Shown here: positions 22,711 to 34,714 of the stretch, piece after piece
Layout of the letters: each line of letters starts with the position of its first letter
Numbering within the stretch: the stretch's first letter is position 1
Assembly (NCBI GenBank): GCA_037157565.1
Contig: JAZHRO010000063.1
Coordinates: forward strand, 8,662,001 to 8,726,000
Source of the DNA: Thalassia testudinum
Lineage: Eukaryota; Streptophyta; Magnoliopsida; Alismatales; Hydrocharitaceae
Length of the DNA: 64,000 nucleotides
Direction of reading: 5' to 3'
Notes under the pieces: generated by a model
Database searches by the model: none
Told to the model about the DNA's origin: nothing
The model's input: only the letters and a program-made list of their open reading frames with translations
Translations under genes and position numbers: made by a program

Positions 22711-24520
22711 AATTCTAGATTTGGGTTGCATCCTTCGAACCTGAATTCCCATCCGCATGCCTAACGAACTATAGGCGACAATACTTAGGCATGTGTGATA
22801 CAACATTTGCAGAGTTACCATCCCTTAGGGATGGGTCTCCACTATCACCTAATCCACATTTGCAGGCAAATGATCTTGAGCCCTAAGGATCATATCTTAA
22901 CTCTAATCCTAACTCAACCCATTAATTTGATCATTTATTTATTTTTAGGGTTTTGGTCCGGCGAATGATGTAAAACTTAGCATTAGCTGGGGGGGCAACC
23001 CAAGTATTGAGATCTTTATTTTTCTAGGCTGACTTGAAACAAAAAGCTCAATCCGGTGATATCCCCTCTTCTTGCTTATCACATTTTGATTATTTTTACT
23101 TTGCATACATTCCAATGACATTGTAATGAATTGGCATGGGGGAGTCGACATTGCATATCTTATTTTAATGTGTCAGCTAGTCCTATTAGTATTCCTATAT
23201 ATAGATAGCATTTTTGTTAAAAAAATGGTGCTTTAAGTGTTGTTCTTGAGATTCAAGCCAAGTAGAGTCAAGAATTCTTGATTTTGAGAATTTACGGACC
23301 TTAGGAAATGCGAAACAAAGTTTTTCCTCCAAGACTCCTTAGGTCTTTTTAGACCTTAATTTTCTCCAGTATATACCTAAATCTAGATTGATTTTCCTGA
23401 CTTTGAAGGAGTCTGAAAAAGCTAGAAGTATTAAGTCAAAGGGGTGATGAGTGAATGACTTATCATTTTGCCCTTTGGTTTGGATGGTCTTGGAGTTTCA
23501 AGCATCTTCACTTTCACTATGCACTGACTCGTCTTATGGACAATTTTGTTGAGTCCTCAGTGGTCAATAAGATTTACTCTTAGGGAAAAAAGATCCAAAG
23601 GACTTTGCCATGCTTCTAGCTCTTAAGATTGTTCCTATTTGTAGGGGAATCCATTTAAAATAGATGAAGAAGAGCCCCTCGCCTAGAAAAATGATTTGGA
23701 CAAAAAAATAGATATTCAGCTCTAAAAAAATGAGGAGAAAAAAAAAGAGAAAATACCCCACCAAATAAGCACCTTGCTAGAAATGGGGTACAATTCCACC
23801 GAATAAAATCATCTCATTACATATGAATGCTATCTTTCCATTTCCATCAAATAAAAATACCTTGCAACAAATGTGTGTTTATCCTATAAAAAAAAGGAAA
23901 AAAATTCGGAGAAAAGAATTAGGAATAAGAGAACTAGAGGTCTAGCTGGGTACATATGCACCTAGTGTGTTGACCTCAGGGTAGAAAAGTGGTGACGAGA
24001 AAGCTACCAAGTCTTAGTATGGCCTAACCGAATACAGGTTGTCTTAGAAAGAGCATAGAAACATTCTAATTCTTATTAAATAGTAGGAATCAACTTAGTT
24101 GTCCATCTAATGAGTCACATAAAAATCACACACTACATACTTGTTTCTCACATTCGATTCGAATCTTCGGTAGGTCAACTTAGTCAGAGAAAGTCACTTT
24201 TGAGACCCAAGTCTACTGGTTAATAAGATTTTTAATTTGATTTGGGAGGTCCAGATTTGAGTCGATACTTTAGAATTGTTGAGTCTTTTGTCATTAATGA
24301 TTTGTCTGCAACTTCCTTTTGTTAGTGAAAATCTTATTGAGATTTTTTATTTAAATTGGGTTGATTCCTTGACGGTATTCATTTGAAAAGAAAAAGAAAT
24401 TGTCTCATGATTTTCTTTCGAAAATAAAGAAAACATATACATTGTGATTCTTGCATGATTCCCATAGGTTTTTCGCATGTTGATTTTGCTAAGGATTAGC
24501 AAAAGATAGGCATAGAGGTG
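22711..24520 (+). mobile_element. R3 3' untranslated region
   Basis: There is no coding sequence. GGGGGGCAACCCAAG (22989-23003) and CCAATGACATTGTAATG followed by GGCATGGGGG (23112-23142) resemble blocks in the R1 3' region in the same order. The polypurine-like end GGCATAGAGGTG precedes the 3' LTR. A-rich and AAAAGAAA-type runs occur at 23695-23760 and 23885-23930. Confidence 0.6.
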
Positions 24521-25132
24521 TAATAATAGTCAATATTCTATTACCCTAATTTGCTTAATCTAAGGCTAATTCCTTAGTAGAAACATGCATTAAGTTTATA
24601 AATACTGCATTTAGAGCATGCATGCATATTTGAGCTTTGTATTTATTTACAAATAACTATCTCCTAATTCTAGTCTTTTGTGAATAATGTAGGTGATAGG
24701 TCATAGCGTAAACTGAAGAGCTGATAAATAAAGCTAGATAGGAGCAGAAGCCATAGCTGAGCTAGGAGGTGGTTGAGGAATAAAGTTGAAATAAAGGAAA
24801 ATTGAAGACACAAGAACAAAAAAAGAAAAAGAGGAATTAGGATAACCCTATCCTATCCCTAAAACCTTAGGATGATTTTATTCTAGTACCTATCCCTAAA
24901 CTAGCTCAACATTAGATATTTAAGTTTAAAAGCCAAAAATAAGGATAACATTATCCATGTACTTATCTATCCTATCCATAGTCTTTATCTTACTATCAAT
25001 AATTCTAATCCTCCTATTTACTATCCAATTCTTAACCTAGAAATCTATTTAGGTCCATATCACACTTAATTGACTCAATCTGAGTAAATTAGGCTAGCCA
25101 CTGATCAATTAAGTCCATGGACCTGATTGGAC
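24521..25132 (+). mobile_element. R3 3' LTR, truncated
   Basis: This matches the first ~620 bp of the 5' LTR (for example GTGAATAATGTAGGTGATAGGTC and GAGGAATAAAGTTGAAATAAAGG words) and then stops abruptly near GGACCTGATTGGACT. The rest of the LTR, including TATA, R and U5, is gone. The terminal TG appears mutated to TA. Confidence 0.75.
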
Positions 25133-27092
25133 TCCAATCACTTTATATTCTAAATTGTATTTCTTTAGTTCATGAGTTCCTATTTGTTTACCTCCCTCGC
25201 TTTTCCTATGTGAAATCGTGCATTTGGTGGGATACCTTTATTGCTGTGCACTGATATATCATGTGACATTTCAACCATTGCTTCCTCAAGTCACTTGTGC
25301 TCAATGCCTTTTCTTATAAAGGAATATACCTTTTTGTTTTGTCATGCTAAAATAAGGTTGCTGACGTGATTCTTGCAGGAGTTTTTGTGTTTCCTTGCCT
25401 TTTGGTGATAGGAGTTGTGGTTGGAAAGCTTGAACGTTTTTACTTGACTTAGCTTCCTTTCATACAAGGTTAAGCTTGTTCCCTATTTAATCAGCTTCAT
25501 CTGAATTTCCAATAGAAAAAAGGAAATGCAAAGTTTAGTTGCACAAAAATTATGTGGATATTTAGTTACTATTTTTTTGTTATGAGTAATATTTTAAAGT
25601 AAATTTTTGATGATTAAAATCATTTCTTCTAAGCATATTATACACAAAAATTGGCACAAAATGAGAATTAATTACAATGCTTTAAGTATTATAAAATTCG
25701 GCTTTGTTTGGCGAAGGTGCTGAAGCTTTTGAATTCCGATGAAATTTAATGTATTTCATATTTTTCTTAAATGATTTCAATCTTCATTGTATATAAAGAT
25801 ATCACGTAACCTACAGCTAAGTTACACACTCCTGTTCACGAGTGATGTACATTTCTGTTTCATGTATTTTTGTTTGATATCCTTTGAAAGTAGGGGAAAA
25901 ATAATATCCACTCCTTTTTTTTATTTTCTAAAACAAAAAATTATACACTCTTGTCCTATTTTCTCCATATATAGCTGATTTGTCTTATGCCTTATTCATG
26001 TAACTTAGGATGATCATGGAATAGGTTGAACCAACCTAGCAAGTTGATCCCTATTTTTTTGACATTGCAACACATTTTGTAACAAATAGTTAGAATTAAC
26101 TAGTCAAAAATAAGAATCAACTGGTTAAAAATCAAGTAAATTAAAATATATCAATTGGAAATAATTTTCAATCGGTTGAAAATCAAAACACACCACTTTG
26201 AAATGATTTTAATCGGTTGAAAATCAAAATATACTGGTTTAAAATGATTTTTAACTGGTTGAAAATCAAAATACATCTGTTGAAAATCAAAATACACCAG
26301 TTGTAAATGATTTTCAACTAAAACAGATCGGTTGAAAATAATTTTATATTGATTGAAAATCAAAATATACCAATTAGAAATGATTTTCAACTGGTTAAAA
26401 AACAAAATAGATAGATTGCAAATGAAAATACATCGGTGTGCTTTAACTTTCTATTGATGATAAATAATGTTTTACTTGAAAAGTAATTTTTTACATATGG
26501 AAAGTAATTTTTTATCTATAGAAAGTGATTTCCATTAATGAAAATCTAAGATACACTTGATAAAATCACCACTCTTACTTTATATATTATAAAATACATT
26601 GTAAACATACGTTTGCTTACTTTTTAACTTTTTTTGAATGGTTAATCCATGTTCGAGGTACACAGTGCCAATTCCTCGGAATACATCCACGTAGAATTTT
26701 CAAGTGATTGGATTACTATTTACCTTGGCTGGGTTGTGGTCGATTGCAATTAAGTTTTTCCTTACTGGGATTTGTTACGGAGAAAATTGGATTTGATCAC
26801 CTGCTACAAAATAGTATAAAATATATACGAAACTCGATTCGTGAGTATTTTATATGTATTGCTTCGTCCTTTATTATTCTTCTATGAATTAACTTCAAAT
26901 GAACGGCTGTCGACTGCAATTGACTTCCAAGATAACTTTGTAAATTATAATAATATGTCATTGTGACGAGAACATGTCCGTTGCTTGCTGTCTCCCGAAT
27001 AACTCCTCAAGAATCTTCATAAATACATTTGTACGCATATATCTTTCCACATGGTTATCGATATTCCAACTTCAGCTGTGGTCTGTTTTGAT
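25133..27092. other. Intergenic DNA upstream of the LBD gene
   Basis: About 2 kb of AT-rich DNA. I see no conserved coding sequence, PBS, LTR terminus or RNA gene. It contains the palindromic minisatellite at about 26130-26420 and would include the distal promoter of the LBD gene. Confidence 0.5.
26130..26420. repeat. Minisatellite of palindromic GATTTTCAACCGGTTGAAAATC-type units
   Basis: Units of ~25-40 bp repeat, built on GATTTTCAA, a CTGGT/CGGTT centre and TTGAAAATC, joined by CAAAATACACC. The consensus unit is its own reverse complement over ~22 bp, so each unit can form a hairpin. Units have drifted and some have lost one arm. Traces extend left to about 26090 and right to about 26530. 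Confidence 0.75.
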
Positions 27093-27100
27093 TATAAATA
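27093..27100 (+). promoter_or_regulatory. Candidate TATA box of the LBD gene
   Basis: TATAAATA lies 140 bp before the ATG at 27233. A start near 27125-27130 would give a 5' UTR of ~105 nt. That UTR would contain a run of CTT repeats (27136-27159). Confidence 0.5.
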
Positions 27101-27232
27101 TGGTTTCGACATGTCCCATCTAAACCCAACTCTTCCTTCTTCTTCTTCTTCTTCTTCTTCGAAGACAGACAGCGTCCTCCCCTTTGCTGGCCGCCTTGTC
27201 GTAGGCTTTGTCTAGAAAGTAAGCGGAAGTAA

Positions 27233-27389
27233 ATGGGTGGGAACACCCCCTGTGCTTCCTGCAAACTTCTCCGCAGGAGATGCGCAAAGGACTGCATCTT
27301 TGCTCCCTACTTCCCTTCTGATGACCCCCAGAAGTTCGCTATCGTCCACAAGGTGTTCGGCGCGAGCAACGTCGGCAAGATGCTGCAGG

Positions 27390-27420
<31 letters not shown>

Positions 27421-28052
27421 AACATAACCAGCGCCGCATGGTTACAATGAGCTTGAAATTTTATAAATGTGGAGCGCTACCATCTCTTGCAGTTAAAGAG
27501 GGTAGCTATAAGCATTCTTGAGTATTTAGATTGAACAAATTATGGGGTTGAAGTTTTTGTTCGTTAGCTTCTCTCGCCCTCTCTAGCTATATGTCCAGTC
27601 TCCTATGCCGGACATTGTGTTATTATTTGCCCTGTGCGTTGTAAAGTGAAGTTACAATGTGTACAAGCAAGCAGGAGCTGCCAATGCACCAAAGAGCAGA
27701 TGCAGTGAGCAGCCTTGTCTACGAGGCGAATGCGAGGATGCGGGACCCGGTCTACGGCTGCGTGGGCGCGATCTCATACCTGCAGAACCGGGTTTCTCAG
27801 CTTCAGACGCAACTCGCGGTGGCGCAAGCGGAGATCTTATGCATTCAGATGCAGCAGGAACCTGCGCTGCCCACCCAACAACAGTTGGTTGATGGTCCAG
27901 AGAGCAGGGGGTCATCATTTCTTCTTCCTGCAGATAGCCTTAGCGGCCTTCCACAGTTCACCAACTTCGCCTCCACCGGTGACGTAACGCAGGAGTACTG
28001 TCTTAGGAGGGAGAGCCCCTCTGGACATGAGAACATGGTTTTCCTCGTGTAA
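27233..28052 (+). CDS. LBD: LOB-domain (LBD/ASL) transcription factor, class I, LBD12-like; two exons
   Basis: Exon 1 is 27233-27388 (52 codons) and exon 2 is 27675-28052; the intron is 27389-27674 (GT...AG, phase 0). The protein is 177 residues. The N-terminal C-x2-C-x6-C-x3-C zinc-binding block is CASCKLLRRRCAKDC (residues 7-21). The GAS block runs about residues 36-56 (FAIVHKVFGASNVGKMLQEL). A leucine-zipper-like coiled coil follows (about 70-100, VYGCVGAISYLQNRVSQLQ). These define class I LBD proteins, plant-specific nuclear DNA-binding factors of lateral-organ boundaries. The stretch LAVAQAEILCIQMQ resembles LBD12-type members. The variable C-terminal tail ends NMVFLV. Both splice sites fall at the usual LBD intron position, after the KMLQ codons. 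The intron starts with a (CT)n run. No stop or frameshift is seen, so the gene looks intact, alone among the transposons. Confidence 0.93.
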
Positions 28053-28288
28053 CCTTCCTTCTGATCAATCCACTACTAATCGCTCTGCGCTTCCACCCCA
28101 CCCCCGGGCTTATGCTTGGAAAGTGAAGATATATATGCGATTATGGATGACTGGAAAATTAGCTAAACTTAGTTTCTTTGTTGAATTGCTAGCTATCACC
28201 TTCTAATGATATGTGGATACTATATATATATATAGGCCATTTTATCTCATAAGTTCCCAATTAATTACATGCTTGGTTATCTTCTTTT

Positions 28289-28294
28289 AATAAA
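28289..28294 (+). terminator. Candidate poly(A) signal of the LBD gene
   Basis: AATAAA lies ~240 bp after the stop codon in AT-rich DNA. Plant signals are loose, so this is only a plausible site. Confidence 0.35.
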
Positions 28295-28299
28295 TATGC

Positions 28300-30130
28300 A
28301 TGGTTGTCACTGTAAACCTCGTAAGCACATAAATTTCACAGTACATTAGCATGGGAGTGAGTGCATAGTGCAATGTCATAATAAAATGATAGAAGGGCGG
28401 ATTTTAGCATGAAAAAAAAAAGAAAAAAGGTAAACAATTATTGAGCCTTTCTCACTCTGATTAGTCTCCTTGTTTCGTCTTTTTGGGGAAACACTGACCT
28501 TGTCGTCTCTACAATTTACTTGTGGTCATGTTGCCACCGATCGTCATTCGTCATAATGAACGAAGCTGTGGGAGCAAGGAAAGAAATACGGTGAGTGCAG
28601 GTGGCTTCTCAAATCGAGGATGCATCACCTCGGTTCGTTTTCCAGCATCCTTGCTATTTCGTTAAGACGTATCGAGGAAACAGGCATGGCCCAAAATGCT
28701 TAAACAATAATGTTCTAATGCCTCAATTAAATACAAAAAGAAATGCTGTAAGACACTAAATATATCCAAACAGAAAATAAGGTTGACAAGAATGGGTCAG
28801 TGATAGGATGCTAAGCCAATGCTTGCTCGAAAAGATTCCTATGAGATGCTCAATTAATAGAAAGAGGTTGATGTAGAAAGGCAAAGGTTAATAGAAAAAT
28901 GTAGGGAAGAGAAGAGGGAGCTTAAAAATGTTGGTAGGAAGTAAAGTGGTGAAGATATCTGTAAGAGTTAATTATGTGTTATTTGAGAGCTATTTGATTA
29001 TATAACTAGTGCATCAATTATATGTATCTACTTCATTTATTTAAATAAAATAAATATTGAGTACATATATGTATTATTTTGATTCTTCTTATATAGGGCT
29101 ATTTGTGCAATGAGGATAATGTATAAACTATTGGAAAGGGTTATTTTAGATAGTAGATATAAGATTTAAATGTGTACACATACTATCACATACTATCATT
29201 GACTTGTAGCCATGGTCAAACTTTTTATTATTAGAAGAGATGACAATCTTTTAGATTATACTTGAGAGACTATCACCTCGTTGAATTTATAACAAAAAGA
29301 GTTATATAGGAAAAGGGGTTCTAAAATTATTACGTGAGCATAATTAAGAAAGCTATCCGCGAAGATGAGATTATGAATGCTATCCTTAGAGAAAGAAGAA
29401 AATATCCTTACACTTGAGACAAGCGTTTATGTGTGCATCTAAACTATAAGGCGAAGATGAGCTTATGAATGCTATCTTTAGAGAAAGAAGAAAATATCCT
29501 TAAACTTGATACAAGTTTCTATGTGTGCATCTAAAACTATAAAGATTTGGAAGTCTAATAATTTGAATCTTGTAGAGTGTGAAACCAATATATTAGGAAG
29601 TTCTTTTGCATGATCTAATGCAGGATGCAGATATCTTCTCAAGATAGAATTCATATATAGCTTCAACAGTAGGATTCATTTATTATAGATTTGGAGATCA
29701 AATTCCACTGTCTTCATTTCGATAGTAAAATGAAACAGGAATGAACTTAAAGAATCTATTCAGCATGTCTTCCTCCAAAACATAATGGCGATTACATAGA
29801 CTATTACTGGAAGGGAAGACAATTAGATATGATTTTATGCCTTGAATTTCTCATTGTGTCATCATGTATTGTTGAATATGTGGTATATATCTTTGGGGGT
29901 TAGCTATTGCCTTAACAATCCATTAGCCATCTTACTTTACTAGAGTTATATGATGAACACCTAATAATTTTGATTAGTATGGGGCTTAATAAGAGATTAC
30001 TCATGATTAAAGAAATTTGAAATAAGACTCAGATTAATTTATCGATGTTGATTTCTCAAATGCAGAAATAAGAAATTATTATTAGAATTAAATAAGATCA
30101 ATATTTGATCTTAGCGATTAATCTAGGGTG
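28300..30130. other. AT-rich intergenic DNA downstream of the LBD gene
   Basis: No supported gene, LTR terminus or PBS. It contains a 92-bp tandem duplication at 29359-29544 and short A-runs. Some wording near 29690-29960 may be old transposon remains, but I cannot place it. Confidence 0.4.
29359..29544. repeat. Tandem duplication, two ~92-bp units
   Basis: GCGAAGATGAG...CTATAAG at 29359 recurs from 29451 with few differences (shared words TTATGAATGCTATC, GAGAAAGAAGAAAATATCC and GTGTGCATCTAAA). No coding meaning is evident. Confidence 0.8.
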
Positions 30131-31879
30131 ATTCTAATCATAGATGAACTACGGGTTGCTGATCGCATGTATTTTGCGTGTTTGAAATCGAGGTTACAAG
30201 TAACCTGTCGTCGTTGTTGCAAACTCTTGATCAAATAAAATTTATACCGAAACTCCAAAGGAGTCCCAGGTCGAACACAAGGAGGCGACGTTTACTTTGT
30301 ATGAAAACCGCGCTTCGATTTGTTTCTTTTTGGTGTTTTAGGATTTTATTTTTTTTCTATTCTTTAAATAAAAGATAAGTAGTCACAAGATAGAGATGGA
30401 ATCAAATGTGATGTATTGCATGAATGTCTATTACAATAATCTACAAAAATATAAAAAGAGAGGGAGGTGATAAGAAATCTCCCGAATCGACTGTTCGACG
30501 AGACGACGGTGCCTGACAAAAGCTCGAATGAAGGAGGTGAGGAGCGGGACGATGAAGGTGAGATGCAGGAGGACGTCGGGTAGAGGAAAGCTTTAGTGTG
30601 GCTCTGGAATGGAGATGAGAAGGCAGAGATGATCTGCTATAGGAATGGAGGTGGGAGAACAGTTCCAAGGCGACCTAGGAATGAAGATGGGAAGATGGAG
30701 GAATATTTGGTGAGGCAGAGATTCGCTACACCAATAAGAGCCTTGGGAGCTTGAGAGTAAGCTCTAATGGAGCGTTGGTAGGCTCGCTAGAGCTTAGGAG
30801 TAGGTGGGAGTAGAGTAGGTAGAGATGCTTTGGCATGGGGGGTGTTTATATAGTCGTGGAATGGAGGTGGTTTGCATGCATGGGCCTTTAGTGACATTTA
30901 AGACGTCACTAAAGACCCGCCAGAGACATCGCTAAAGCATTCATGCACCTTGGTTGGCACTTGAATGCTCATCTACAGCTGTCGTAGGTGCAACGATCGT
31001 CAGCCGTTGGATCAGGCATAGACGGCTGTGATCGTGAGAGGAGAGCACGCGCCTGCTAGCATTTGAAATTCGCATCACTGGCGCATGCGTTGGCAGTTGT
31101 CGGATGAGGCATCTCACGGTCGACACACTCCCACAGATCGCGTGCGCTCTAATTTGAATTGCGCGCCTTGCGCGATTGTGAAGATCAAATGATGGGCACT
31201 GCTCACAGTCGACTTAAATGCACGCCCCAGATGGCATGTGTGTGATCTGGCGTGCGCCTTCACGTCGGTGGGTGGTGCTGGATCGCACGTGGGGAATCTC
31301 GATCGCTCGATTGCAATCGGGCGACCCTATTGCAACTAGCACTGTAGCGAGTGCGGTGAATCGCAGCTCGATCTCACGCTCGCTCTTTGAGAGTGCTCGT
31401 CCTTACTGTTGCACCACATCCGCGGGTATGTCGCAAAGAGGAATTGTGGCCGCATGGTGAGGGCGGCCTCTCAGCCATTGGATTTTCATCCAACGACTGA
31501 GATCACTTGATGGGTGGCCTTTGGAGATGTGGCAGGTGGCTTTAGGCACTCCAGATGGTGCCACGTGGCAACATCTGGACCGTCCACCCTTCATTGCTTG
31601 CAGAGGATGCCACGGTGCTCGAATCGAGGTGATTTCTATGTTGTCGGACTACGATCATCGCTCCAGATCCATCCATACGGTCAGATTTTTCATCCGAAGT
31701 CTATAAGGACGTCGCATTGCCTCTTCGCCATATAAAATGGAGGAATTAATATACAAAACATACAACTATCCTAAATGCCATGCAATGGATGTTATGCAGT
31801 ATTTATAACATGATATGCAATGCTAAGCCTAGGAACTATCATAAATAAGCAATCTATCATGAATTCATGTGTGTTTATC
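30130..31879 (-). mobile_element. R4 3' LTR
   Basis: On minus it starts TGATAAACACACATG at 31879, right after the polypurine tract AGCATGGGGGTA. It runs left to about 30130; the left end is approximate because no target duplication could be matched. It shares the order of blocks with the split R2 LTR, including the tRNA-like module at about 31353-31421 and the region 30450-30730. The short inverted stretch TTAGTGACATTTAAGACGTCACTAAAG lies around 30889-30915. Confidence 0.65.
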
Positions 31880-32519
31880 ATACCCCCATGCTTACTTTTT
31901 GCTAGTCTCTAGCAAAGTTAACCTAAATGCTATGTATAAAAGTAGAATCAGGATTCGAGTACTTAGGCAAAATTTATCGATTGCTTTAGAAAATCTCAAC
32001 CCCAAGACCTAATTACAAAAACTCAACAATGCCCGGGTGTCTGTCAGAATGCAGACCGTCCAAGCCATTGCCTTATTTGAGAAGAGAAGATACAAAAAAA
32101 AAAATTCTTATTTTTTTTCTTTCTAATTTTTTTTTGTACTTTTGGAGTTTGAGAGTTCCGGGATAACTTTTTACAGCTACTCGACCTGCCCAAGACTCGA
32201 AAAGGACTCTAAGTGCTAAGCATCTAGTGAAAAGAGTGAAAGAATCACTAGGTAGCCATTAAAATGGACTTCATGTTTCCACGACACTAGGTGACCTTGC
32301 TTAGAGGTTTATCTTTTAGAACAGTACCTTTCTCCCTACTTCTTTTATTTATGGGGTCAACACAAGGGCGAACTCAGTATATATCTCCCCAGTTTATTAT
32401 ACTTCTCTGCTTCTTCCCTAAGTGTTTTGGGAATTATTGTGCATTTTTTTGTGAGCTGGGTTCTGGACAACCGGCAAATGGGCTGTTACCCACGACAACT
32501 TGCCAGCCATACTCGTACG
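31880..32519 (-). mobile_element. R4 3' untranslated region, distal part
   Basis: This adjoins the LTR through its polypurine tract, and no ORF is supported. It ends at the S2 insertion. A block near 32463-32512 (GGACAAC ... CGACAACTTGCCAGCC) recurs at 34847-34900 on the other side of S2. Confidence 0.55.
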
Positions 32520-34714
32520 ATGATTGTACAATAATCATAGGTCATAATTGACCTAAATTAGGCAAGGACTTAACATAAGTTAGGGTAATTCATGCATTCA
32601 TAAGCATTATCTACATCTTTACTGCTTTACTTTAGCTATGCATAAAATAATGTTATAATGTGCTGATTAAGTGCATTATGTCAATTGCAGGCAATAAGCT
32701 GATCAGGAGCTAGATCTGGAGTTGGATCTGGAGCAGGATCAGGAATAACGGGCATTGTAGTAGAGCTGGAGTAGAAGACTTAGATTAGATGTAGGAATAA
32801 TGATGTAATAGAGTTAAGGTTTGCTATTTTATTAAGTAGGAATAAAGCAGTAAAATGGGGAGAGCTTAGGACCATCCTAGCCCTAGGATAGCCTAGAGGC
32901 TTCCCTAAGCCTTAGCCACCCTTAGATTAAGTCACCGCACCCTAGGAAACCTTAAAACCCTAATTCCAACCTTTATCTGGACGTCCAGATGAATTATAGG
33001 ACGTCCAGAACCCTTAGCCAACTCCTGCACACCTTAAACCCACTTCTACAATATTATTGGATGTCCAGACACTTGGTCAGACGTCTAATTTCTGCAGAAT
33101 ACCCAAGACAGAACCTTGAATCTTTTTTGACTCTAATTGGACGTCCAGACAACAAGTCTGGACTTCTGATTTTTGAGTATAAGATGTCTGACACTATTAT
33201 TAGACATCTGATACTGCTCTCCAGTTCCTGTTTTGAGATTCAAGCCTTGATCTTGGATCTCTAGTTCCCTAAACCCAATTCCAACCCCATAGGAACCTAA
33301 ATTAAGGTGCTCTAACCCTAGTACATCACCTCTAGACATCCCTAAGGACCTAATTAGGTCCTCACTAAACCTAATTGACTTGGATCTTAGTCAATTCCAT
33401 CAGCCTATTCAATTGGACTCATTGAGTCCAATTGAGCCCTGATCTCAGCACACACTGTCTAATTGGACTCAGTGAGAGTCCAATTGACCTAGACCTAAAT
33501 TAATTGAGTTGATTTACTCTTAATTAAGTTTTCACACACCCAATAAACTTGTATTAAGTTTAATTGCACTTTACCTTAGTGAATTATGGTTTATAACCCT
33601 AATTTAAGACATACCTTGACCTAAACCCACTAGAACCTAACCTAATCAACCTAGCCACCTAAGCTTCGACCCACACACACCATCCACACGAAAATACCAA
33701 GCCTAGAGTTCTCTAAAACTCTCTACTATGTGTGGTTGCCTTGGTTGCTAAAATTAGCAACGAAGAGCCATTCAATTTTTAGATCCACATTTGGTGGATC
33801 TGAAAACCACCATCCATCCTCTCTCTCTCACTCTCTCACGAGCTCCCACAATAGGCCTCTCTAGAGAATTCCATAATTCTCTAGAGAGCTTCCCTTAGGT
33901 CTATAAAAAGACCTAACAGGTGGCCATTTGCACCTATCCACTTTTGTCCATATATGCTTGCCTCCATCCACCTCCACTTAGGCTAGCCACCACCATCTCC
34001 ACTCCATCTCCATGAGCTAAGCACCACCATGAAGGACACCATCCCAGGATGGTGGATCACACCTCCAGCCTCTCTCTAAGGGCTGGCCTAAGCTCGATTG
34101 GCCGCCCCTCTTTCTCCTCTCCACTACTCCAAGGCCATCAGAGCCCACCTCTGAATGCCCTCATTTCTGATAGATTAGTAGCTATCTCTTTACATTTACT
34201 GCTTTTATTTACTGCTTAGTAGCATATCCCTTATTCTCCCCCAATGATGCATGCAAAATCCCCCCGTAGATTCTTGTATGCGATCATTTTCTGATAGCTA
34301 GCTTTACATTTTTAAGCATTTATGTACAAGCTTTCCTCTACAAGTTCATGTTGCAAATACTCTCCAAATGAATGAATGAAAAATATATTTTCTATATATA
34401 TGTCTATGTGTTGAGAATCACCATGAGCTCATTACAATATCTTTTGTGTGATTAATGTTGCCTGTTTTTAATTCCTGATATACTTGCAACTGAGCATGTC
34501 ATACTTTAATACGTAATAATCATAAACCGATGTGTGATTTTAAACAGAGTAGAGCGGTAAAAGATCGAATTCAAAAGTAAAACAAATGCCTCCCAGAGAC
34601 AAATGACCGGGGCTCAAGTCTCATTATCTTTTATTGAATATCTTTGTTTGATCGTATTGTGCACTATACTACGACGTTTTCCTAACAAAAATGCGCTCTA
34701 CGCTCTCAACATGC
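32520..34714 (+). mobile_element. S2: R3-like solo LTR inside R4
   Basis: It shares with the R3 LTR the plan, the TATA context (TATAAAAAGACCTAACA at 33902 against TATAAAAAGACCTAGCC) and the tail (TTGTGCACTATACTACGACG ... ATGCGCTCTACG ... ATGCA near 34655-34714, against TTGCGCACTACAACGA ... TTGCGTAGA ... CATCA). No PBS follows at 34715, so it looks like a solo LTR. It carries several GACGTC-centred words at 32977-33215, which R3 lacks. Both ends are approximate; I could not match a target duplication. Confidence 0.55.

Noticed and set aside
26151..26405. Repetitive minus-strand ORF (YFDFQP-type repeats)
   Set aside because: It is a translation of the palindromic minisatellite; no start context or known protein.
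26130..26420. CRISPR-like repeat array
   Set aside because: Units are palindromic, degenerate and unevenly spaced, without unique spacers, and the host is a plant.
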